A stretch of DNA of 8,164 bases from Acidobacteriota bacterium (GTDB lineage: Bacteria > Acidobacteriota > Vicinamibacteria > Vicinamibacterales > CAVVIG01): NCBI GenBank assembly GCA_003222555.1, contig QHWL01000103.1:300-8463 (forward strand), given 5' to 3'. Below the pieces are notes generated by a model that saw nothing but the letters and a program-made list of their open reading frames with translations, did not search any database and was not told the DNA's origin. A program made the translations under genes and the position numbers. Positions 1 through 5,296 of the stretch are shown piece by piece; positions within the stretch are counted from its first letter, which is position 1; each line of letters opens with the position of its first letter.

Positions 1-717
1 AGCGGTTTGTATAACGTCATCCCCAGCAAGGTCGGGCAAGTCCAGGAATTCGCGCAGCTGACCAGCAACTTCGCCGACGCGATCGAAAACTGGAACGGCG
101 TGGATGTCGCCGTCAATGCGCGGCTGCGGAACGGGATAACGGTGGAAGGAGGCACGAGCACGGGACGCAGGCTCCAAGACAACTGCGCCGTTCGGGCGGT
201 GTTGCCGGAAACCTACCCGTGGGCGAGCATCATTCTGACACAAACTACGCGAGGCACGACGACGGCGGGACTGGTCAGCCCGTATTGCCGGATCGTCGAG
301 CCGTTCAAGACCTCAATCCGAGGCTTGGCGACGTACGTCGTTCCGAAGGTGGATATCCAGTTGAGCGGGACGTGGCGGAGCGACCCTGGAATCGACCTGA
401 GGGCGGACTACGTCGTGACGAATGCCGTGGCGGCGCCGTCGCTCGGCCGCAACCTCTCGTCGGGGAACGTCACGGTCAACCTGATACCGCCAGCCACGTT
501 CTATTCGGATCGTCGCAACAACCTCGATTTCCGTGTCGCGAAGATCTTCCGCCACGGCCGGACGCGCACGCAAGTGGGGATCGACATCTACAACGTCACG
601 AACTCCGACAGCGTCACCACCTTCAACCAAAATTACGTGCCGAACGGCGCATGGCTGACACCAACGGGCATCCAGCCCGCGCGATACGTGAAGCTCAATA
701 CGCAGATCGATTTCTAG
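1..717 (+). CDS. TonB-dependent receptor (Oar-like), C-terminal fragment, 5' end outside window
   Basis: The frame is open from the first base to a TAG at 715-717, giving 238 codons including the stop. A TTG at 7 could be read as a start, but it lies inside the beta-barrel region and is not the real one. The protein is the last part of an outer-membrane beta-barrel receptor. It aligns with the end of the receptor at 2122-5226 through shared blocks: GLYxV, GGxxTGR, DNC, C-x-V-x-PFK, APSLGRNL, LIPP, LDxRxxK and DIYNxxN. It finishes in a hydrophobic, phenylalanine-terminal strand (QIDF), the usual BAM beta-signal. Only two cysteines are present (codons at 184 and 286). They match one conserved pair of the paralogue but enclose a longer, Thr-rich loop. 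The TonB box, plug and N-terminal domain would lie upstream of the window. Ligand unknown. Membership of the family is firm; the substrate cannot be guessed. Confidence 0.93.
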   Translation, partial: SGLYNVIPSKVGQVQEFAQLTSNFADAIENWNGVDVAVNARLRNGITVEGGTSTGRRLQDNCAVRAVLPETYPWASIILTQTTRGTTTAGLVSPYCRIVEPFKTSIRGLATYVVPKVDIQLSGTWRSDPGIDLRADYVVTNAVAAPSLGRNLSSGNVTVNLIPPATFYSDRRNNLDFRVAKIFRHGRTRTQVGIDIYNVTNSDSVTTFNQNYVPNGAWLTPTGIQPARYVKLNTQIDF

Positions 718-738
718 CTCGCGTGTCCTCAAAGATCA

Positions 739-750
739 CACCACGTGGTG
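739..750. repeat. 12-bp perfect palindrome (CACCACGTGGTG)
   Basis: The sequence CACCACGTGGTG equals its own reverse complement, and the symmetry stops at the next base on each side. It sits 22 bp after the stop of the receptor fragment and 67 bp beyond the stop of the convergent secreted-protein gene. It has no spacer and no T-run, so it does not look like an intrinsic terminator hairpin. A dimeric DNA-binding protein could recognise it, but a position between two gene ends is unusual for an operator. The rest of the 718-816 gap shows nothing recognisable. Confidence 0.4.
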
Positions 751-816
751 CTGGGCGCAGGCTTGAGCATCATGACGCAGACGGTCCAACCCAAAGGCGG
801 GATCTGGCCATTGGAT

Positions 817-1875
817 TCACTTCTTCCTTGACGCCTCTTCTGCGTTCTCTTGGGCTCGAGCTCCAGCGAGGATGCCCTTCAAGGCATAATTCCCCTCATG
901 GCACGCGTACTCAAAGAGTTGACTCCGAGACTTCGTCAGGGGAAACGAGGCTGTCCAGGGGCTCGTCCACGTCGTCGAATCGTCGACCGTGAATTCGTAG
1001 TCGATCGTGTCCGGGTCGACGCGCGTGAAGCGTTCGACCAGGTGCGTGTTCGCGCCGGAGCCTCTGAGGCTCGTTTCGCGGAAGAAATTGCGAGTGTCGA
1101 CGACCAGCGTATTGCCCTCCCACCGGCCACGCGAGTCTCCCGCCCATGGACGGAGTTGTTGTGTGAGATGCGGACGCCCGTCGAGCGGGACGATGCGAGC
1201 GTTGTGGTTCATCTCGTTGTGAATCACCACGTATTCCGGAGACTGGAAAATCTGGACATTATTGTTGTACGCGCCGGGCACCATTGGCGGCCCGGAGTTG
1301 AATCCGAGGATACAGCGGTCGGTCACGCTCCGATCCTCCCATGAATCGGCGTGAGGATGTCCTCCCGGCAATTGGTCTTCACGCTGAGCCACCGCGAGGG
1401 CGTCTTGTCTTTTCTGCGCCTCCGGCGTCAAAGGAGGAATTCTCCCATCCGCCGGATCCACAATCAGCGAAGTTCGCCTGGTCCCTACGACCTTCGATCC
1501 CCGGTCGTACCAAAACTCATTGTAGGGAACAACCGCGCCTGGCGGGTAGATAGAGCCGCCCTTCTCTGGATCGATAAGATCGCGATTCTCGCGTCGATTG
1601 TGTTCGACCTCAAATTCCGCCGCTTCCTCTGCCGTAAGAACCTGCTTCCCGGCCAGCTCTTTGGGTCGTTCCATGGGCGTAATCGTGGCGAATTCCCACA
1701 CTCCCTGCAGATCCGGCTGGCCGTCCGATGTACGGGGCGGCGTCCATTTCTTCGCCCCGGCCGACGCCTTCGCCGCAGATGCCGGGCCCTGGCCCGCGAC
1801 GGATATCGGCGCCGTCGACGCGACGGCAATCACCACCGCCAGCGCACCGATTGACGAGAGAAATTGACGACCCAT
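817..1875 (-). CDS. Secreted protein of uncharacterised 'WTPPRT-DGQPDLQGVW' family
   Basis: This gene encodes a 352-residue exported protein of unknown function. I chose the ATG at 1875 over the in-frame GTG at 1890 because a strong GGAGGAGG lies five bases before the ATG and overlaps the GTG codons. Residues 1-28 form a signal peptide with a hydrophobic core (ALAVVIAVA) and a likely cut near SVAG/Q. An Ala/Lys-rich linker follows, then the family signature WTPPRTSDGQPDLQGVW at 44-60. Other hallmarks are YNEFWYDRG (118-126), IVDPADGRIPPLTPEAQ (138-154), DRCILG (186-191), DGRPH (232-236), GRWEGNTLVVDTRNF (250-264) and a closing CHEGNYALKGILAGAR (325-340). Cys188 and Cys325 are the only cysteines and could form a disulphide. 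No catalytic triad or named enzyme motif is apparent. The fold is probably beta-rich and periplasmic or extracellular. I know this family as abundant in Acidobacteriota and of no assigned function. It is divergent from one receptor gene and convergent with another. Confidence 0.92.
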   Translation of the reverse strand: MGRQFLSSIGALAVVIAVASTAPISVAGQGPASAAKASAGAKKWTPPRTSDGQPDLQGVWEFATITPMERPKELAGKQVLTAEEAAEFEVEHNRRENRDLIDPEKGGSIYPPGAVVPYNEFWYDRGSKVVGTRRTSLIVDPADGRIPPLTPEAQKRQDALAVAQREDQLPGGHPHADSWEDRSVTDRCILGFNSGPPMVPGAYNNNVQIFQSPEYVVIHNEMNHNARIVPLDGRPHLTQQLRPWAGDSRGRWEGNTLVVDTRNFFRETSLRGSGANTHLVERFTRVDPDTIDYEFTVDDSTTWTSPWTASFPLTKSRSQLFEYACHEGNYALKGILAGARAQENAEEASRKK

Positions 1876-1880
1876 TTCAG

Positions 1881-1888
1881 CCTCCTCC
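1881..1888 (-). promoter_or_regulatory. Strong ribosome binding site deciding the start of the secreted-protein gene
   Basis: On the minus strand this reads GGAGGAGG, followed by a five-base spacer (CTGAA) and the ATG at 1875. It is a near-ideal Shine-Dalgarno sequence. It favours ATG 1875 over the upstream in-frame GTG at 1890, whose own codons contain the site. Confidence 0.8.
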
Positions 1889-1955
1889 ACTTACGTGTTG
1901 ACTCGAACACGGACTGATCCAACAGCAGCGCTTGGATGAACCAGTCGCACATCCC

Positions 1956-2047
1956 CTATGGTAGTGCGTCCGCTCGTCGACGTCCTCAAAAGTTAAGTCG
2001 CTGGCGACGATTCGCGGCCCCGCTGTGTTTTCGTCGCACCGCCATAG
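1956..2047. repeat. Imperfect 13-bp inverted repeat around the middle of the divergent intergenic region
   Basis: The left arm at 1956-1968 (CTATGGTAGTGCG) and the right arm at 2035-2047 (CGCACCGCCATAG) match as inverted copies at 11 of 13 positions. The two mismatches are adjacent, giving CGCAC-NN-CCATAG on each side. Read toward its own gene, each arm points downstream. The left arm ends 81 bp before the ATG of the minus-strand secreted-protein gene, and the right arm ends 75 bp before the ATG of the plus-strand receptor gene. This could be a paired operator or matching upstream elements. An 11/13 match somewhere in a gap this size is not rare by chance (roughly 0.2-0.3 expected), so the placement is the main support. 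Confidence 0.35.
1997..2008. repeat. Short inverted repeat GTCGC-TG-GCGAC near the centre of the divergent region
   Basis: Two perfect 5-bp arms are separated by two bases. The centre (2002.5) is one base from the centre of the larger inverted repeat at 1956-2047 (2001.5), and about four bases from the midpoint between the two divergent start codons. A compact dyad of this kind could be an operator half-site pair. Five-bp arms are short enough to occur by chance. Confidence 0.3.
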
Positions 2048-2068
2048 TGAGTTCAGTGGACGATCTGC

Positions 2069-2095
2069 TTGACGGGGTGCTTTGATCGTGATAAA
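2069..2095 (+). promoter_or_regulatory. Weak candidate sigma-70-like promoter for the central receptor gene
   Basis: A TTGACG hexamer at 2069-2074 resembles a -35 box. After a 15-bp spacer, GATAAA at 2090-2095 matches four of six bases of a -10 box. The spacer is shorter than the usual 16-18 bp and the -10 match is partial. It lies 27 bp before the ATG at 2122, which would give a short leader. I saw no convincing matching promoter on the minus strand for the secreted-protein gene. Confidence 0.2.
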
Positions 2096-2111
2096 CCCCA
2101 AACCCACTTGT

Positions 2112-2115
2112 GAGG
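2112..2115 (+). promoter_or_regulatory. Ribosome binding site deciding the start of the central receptor gene
   Basis: GAGG lies six bases before the ATG at 2122. Two in-frame GTG codons at 2110 and 2119 are alternatives, but the GTG at 2110 overlaps this site and I see no purine-rich motif at proper spacing in front of it (the sequence is AAACCCACTT). ATG 2122 is therefore preferred, four residues shorter than the longest reading. Confidence 0.55.
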
Positions 2116-2121
2116 TCGGTG

Positions 2122-5100
2122 ATGAGACTTGGACCTTCCCGGTGCACGAGAATCCTGCTCACGGCTAGGACGGTATTGAGGCGGTTATTGGTCCTCTCCT
2201 GTGTGCTGCTGTCATCGGCTGCGTGGGCGCAGCAGGCGAGCGGCATCGCCGGAGTGGTCAGAGATACGTCGGGCGGGGTGCTGCCTGGCGTGACGGTGGA
2301 AGCCGCCAGTCCGGCCTTGATCGAAAAGGTCCGCTCCGTCGTGACGGACGGCGAGGGGCGCTTCAACATCGTCGACCTGCGCCCCGGCACGTACGTGGTG
2401 ACCTTCAGTCTGACGGGCTTCAACACGTTCAAGCGAGACGGGATCGCACTGACCGCGGGGTTTACGGCGACCGTGAACGCCGACATGCAGGTCGGTGCCC
2501 TTGCAGAGACGATCACGGTGACCGGAGCGGCTCCGTTGGTCGATACGCAGAACGTCAGCCAGCAGAAAGTGGTTTCGGCCGAGCTGCTCACGGCGCTGCC
2601 GACCGCTTCGAAGGCCATACAAAATCTCGTCACGCTCACCCCTGGGATGAACGGAACCGCAGATGTCGGCGGCTCTTCGGGCCTCTACAGATCAAACGGT
2701 CCGCGTGCAGCCACGTTCCATGGCAAGGCCGGCGTCAAAGTGTTGTATGACGGCATGAACATCCTGTCCTCCGGCGGGACGGGTGTTTCAAATGGCTACC
2801 TCCCCAACCCGGCCTTCGCGGAGGAATCGACTGTGGAAACCGGCGGCATCTCGGCCGAGAACAGCGGCGCCGGCATCGTGATCAACCAGATTCCCAAGAC
2901 GGGCGCCAACACGTTCACGTTCACCGCCTCCATCCTGGCTACCGGCACCGGCCTGCAGAGCGACAACGTGACTGACGAACTGCGCGACCGTGGCCTGACG
3001 ACCACGAGCAAGGTCGTTCACCTCTATGATGGCAACGTGACGGTAGGCGGTCCGTTCAAGCAGGACCGGCTGTGGTTCTTCATCGCGGGCCGGATGGCGG
3101 GCAACCAGAATACGGTGGTCAACGTGTTCTTCAACAAGACGCCGCACTCGCCGTTCTATACCCCCGACCCGGATCGGCCGGGATACCGGAAAGAGTGGCT
3201 CAAGAGCCTGGGCAGCCGGTTGACGTGGCAGACGACGCAGAAAACCAAGGTGAGCGGCGTCGCCGATTTCCAGGGATTCTTCAATCGTGGGCGAGGGGAA
3301 TTTGCCGATCCGGTGTCGGCCGCCAGCGCATATAACCTCTCACCCCAGGGGCTGTTTCAAATCACCTTGAACTCGGTGAGGACCAGCAAGCTCTTGCTCG
3401 AAGCCGGCGGGTCGTTCACGGAAAACCGTTGGCCCTATCCAAGCCCGGGCGACCGCTTCATGCGCGTGAACCCGGACGATATCAACATCCTCGAGTTGTC
3501 GACCAACTTCCAGTACAACGCGAAGCAGTTCTACACCAATGTCACCGACCAATTCCGCGCCGCCGAGCGGTTTTCGGTGGCCTACGTCACCGGGTCCCAT
3601 GCCTTCAAGGGAGGGGTTCAGGTGGAGCAGGGCATCAACAATCAGGACCAGGTCGTCCACGGCAATGTGAACTACGCATTCTTGTCCGGCGTCCCGAACC
3701 GCATCACGGAGTATGCGACACCGTATCTCACAAAGAACAGAGTGAAGGCGGATCTCGGGCTCTACATTCAGGATCAGTGGACCCTCAAGCGCCTGACGTT
3801 CAATTACGGCCTGCGGTTTGACTCTCTGAACGGAGGCGTGCCCGCGCAGCACCTGGCCGCCACGCAATTCGTGCCGGTGGCCAGGGACTTCGCGCCGGTC
3901 TCCGGCCTCCCCCGGTGGACCGATCTGGAGCCGCGGATGGGCATGTCGTACAACCTGTTCGGCAACGGCCGGACCGCGCTCAAAGTGTCGCTGGGCCGGT
4001 ACGTCGAGCAGATGGGGGCCGGCATCGCCAACGACAACAACCCGATCGTGGCCTCGGTACTCACCGTCACCCGCACGTGGAACGACGCCAACCGAAATTA
4101 CAGTCCGGACTGCGACTTGACCAACGCTGCCGCAAACGGCGAATGCGGGGCGCTCAGCAACGTGAACTTCGGTAAGAACAACCCCAATGCCAGTCGCTAT
4201 TCAGATGCTGTGCTCCACGGCTTCGGCGTGCGCAACTACGCCTGGGATTTCGGAACAGAAGTGCAGCATCAGATTCATCCCGCGTTGTCGGTGAGCGGCG
4301 GCTATTACCGAAACTGGGCTGGCAACTTCCGAGTGCAGAATAACCTGGCGGTGACTCCCGCGGACTACGATCCGTACTGCGTCAAGGCGCCGGTCGATGC
4401 ACGGCTGCCGGGGGGCGGCGGTTACCAAGTGTGCGGGCTATACGACGTCGCACCCGCGAAGTTCGGCCTGGGCAACCTCCTGACAACCTCAGCGTCGGAC
4501 TATGTAGCCCAGACCCAGACCTACGGGTCGCCGTTCAGAGTCAACTGCGGTTCCCCAGGCTCGCTGGCAGGCGTCGCCCTCAGAGGGAACGGGACCACCT
4601 GCGGGAGATCGGACTTCTTTGGCGTCGGCTTCAACACGCGGTTCGGCAGGGGCATTCAGCTCGGCGGCGGCGTGGACACCGGGCGTACGGTGACCGACAA
4701 CTGCCTGGTGATCGATTCCCCGCAGCAACTGCTCAACTGCCATGTCGTGACGCCGTTCAAGGCCCAGACGCAGATCAAGGCGTTCGGGACCTACCCGTTG
4801 CCGGCCGACTTCTCCTTGAGCGCCACGTTCCAGAACTTGTCGGGGGCACCTTACGAGGCGAACTACCCGGCGTCCAACGCCGAGATCGCGCCATCACTAG
4901 GGCGCAACCTGGCGGCGTGCGGGACCGGAGCCACGTGTACGGCCACGACCACGGTTCCGGTTCCGCTGATCCCACCGATGACGGTGTTCCTCCCCCGGCG
5001 CACGCAACTCGACTTGCGGCTGACGAAGACCGTGAGACTGGGTCCAAAGGCCCGCCTGCAAGCGAATGTCGACATCTACAATGCGCTGAATGGCAGTAGC

Positions 5101-5226
5101 CTTATCGCGGCCAATAGCACGTACGGCCCAAGATGGCTCCAACCCGCTTCGGACAACGCGATCGGCGGGGTCGATCCGATTCTGCCGGGCCGCCTGTTCC
5201 AGTTCGGAGGCCGGATGACTTTCTAG
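2122..5226 (+). CDS. TonB-dependent receptor with carboxypeptidase regulatory-like domain (Oar-like)
   Basis: This complete outer-membrane receptor has 1034 residues, typical for the Oar-like class. Residues 1-36 form a signal peptide with an Arg-rich front, the core LLVLSCVLL and a cut at AWA/QQ. Residues 41-125 are a CarboxypepD_reg-like beta-sandwich: GVVRDTSGGVLPGVTVE, then DGEGRFNIVDLRPGTY. A TonB-box-like ETITVTG follows at 129-135. The plug covers about 140-265, with LVTLTPGM and YDGMNI. The beta-barrel runs to the phenylalanine-terminal beta-signal GGRMTF. Ten mature-chain cysteines sit as five close pairs: 664/675, 753/771, 809/827, 861/873 and 933/939. Residues 655-666 form a D-x-N-x-N calcium-like loop. 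The role would be TonB-driven uptake or binding of an unknown ligand; no SusD partner or TonB/ExbBD genes are in view. The gene is divergent from the secreted-protein gene and paralogous to the receptor fragment at 1-717. Confidence 0.96.
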   Translation: MRLGPSRCTRILLTARTVLRRLLVLSCVLLSSAAWAQQASGIAGVVRDTSGGVLPGVTVEAASPALIEKVRSVVTDGEGRFNIVDLRPGTYVVTFSLTGFNTFKRDGIALTAGFTATVNADMQVGALAETITVTGAAPLVDTQNVSQQKVVSAELLTALPTASKAIQNLVTLTPGMNGTADVGGSSGLYRSNGPRAATFHGKAGVKVLYDGMNILSSGGTGVSNGYLPNPAFAEESTVETGGISAENSGAGIVINQIPKTGANTFTFTASILATGTGLQSDNVTDELRDRGLTTTSKVVHLYDGNVTVGGPFKQDRLWFFIAGRMAGNQNTVVNVFFNKTPHSPFYTPDPDRPGYRKEWLKSLGSRLTWQTTQKTKVSGVADFQGFFNRGRGEFADPVSAASAYNLSPQGLFQITLNSVRTSKLLLEAGGSFTENRWPYPSPGDRFMRVNPDDINILELSTNFQYNAKQFYTNVTDQFRAAERFSVAYVTGSHAFKGGVQVEQGINNQDQVVHGNVNYAFLSGVPNRITEYATPYLTKNRVKADLGLYIQDQWTLKRLTFNYGLRFDSLNGGVPAQHLAATQFVPVARDFAPVSGLPRWTDLEPRMGMSYNLFGNGRTALKVSLGRYVEQMGAGIANDNNPIVASVLTVTRTWNDANRNYSPDCDLTNAAANGECGALSNVNFGKNNPNASRYSDAVLHGFGVRNYAWDFGTEVQHQIHPALSVSGGYYRNWAGNFRVQNNLAVTPADYDPYCVKAPVDARLPGGGGYQVCGLYDVAPAKFGLGNLLTTSASDYVAQTQTYGSPFRVNCGSPGSLAGVALRGNGTTCGRSDFFGVGFNTRFGRGIQLGGGVDTGRTVTDNCLVIDSPQQLLNCHVVTPFKAQTQIKAFGTYPLPADFSLSATFQNLSGAPYEANYPASNAEIAPSLGRNLAACGTGATCTATTTVPVPLIPPMTVFLPRRTQLDLRLTKTVRLGPKARLQANVDIYNALNGSSLIAANSTYGPRWLQPASDNAIGGVDPILPGRLFQFGGRMTF

Positions 5227-5230
5227 CGGC

Positions 5231-5256
5231 TATCGGGTCGGCCCCGCCCGCCGATA
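5231..5256. terminator. Weak hairpin between convergent receptor genes, possible bidirectional terminator
   Basis: TATCGG at 5231-5236 and CCGATA at 5251-5256 form a perfect 6-bp stem around a 14-base, C-rich loop. The hairpin starts four bases after the plus-strand receptor stop and about 40 bases beyond the minus-strand receptor stop. That position suits a shared terminator, but the stem is short and no T-run follows on either strand. A 9-bp direct repeat, TCGGGTCGG, occurs at 5233-5241 and 5286-5294 in the same gap. Nothing else is visible in 5227-5296. Confidence 0.25.
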
Positions 5257-5296
5257 CTCGGTGGCCTGATAGTGGGCATTAAGGCTCGGGTCGGTG

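Noticed and set aside
219..992. A 257-codon plus-strand frame spanning the end of the receptor fragment and the convergent gap
   Set aside because: It overlaps two well-supported genes in other frames, is Arg/His/Pro-rich and resembles no family.
850..1854. Several plus-strand frames opposite the secreted-protein gene
   Set aside because: The minus strand carries the family signature blocks, a signal peptide and a strong ribosome binding site. The plus-strand frames have none of these.
2043..2048. CATAGT as a -10 box for the central receptor gene
   Set aside because: No acceptable -35 hexamer is present 16-18 bp upstream, so I left it as part of the inverted repeat only.
1986..2639. A 217-codon minus-strand frame across the divergent gap and the receptor N-terminus
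   Set aside because: It is antisense to the signal peptide, regulatory-like domain and start of the plug. The Ser/Thr/Val-rich translation is typical of the reverse complement of this domain and matches no family I know.
4431..5099. A 222-codon frame inside the central receptor gene
   Set aside because: It is an out-of-frame, Arg-rich shadow of the beta-barrel coding sequence, with no ribosome binding site or domain.
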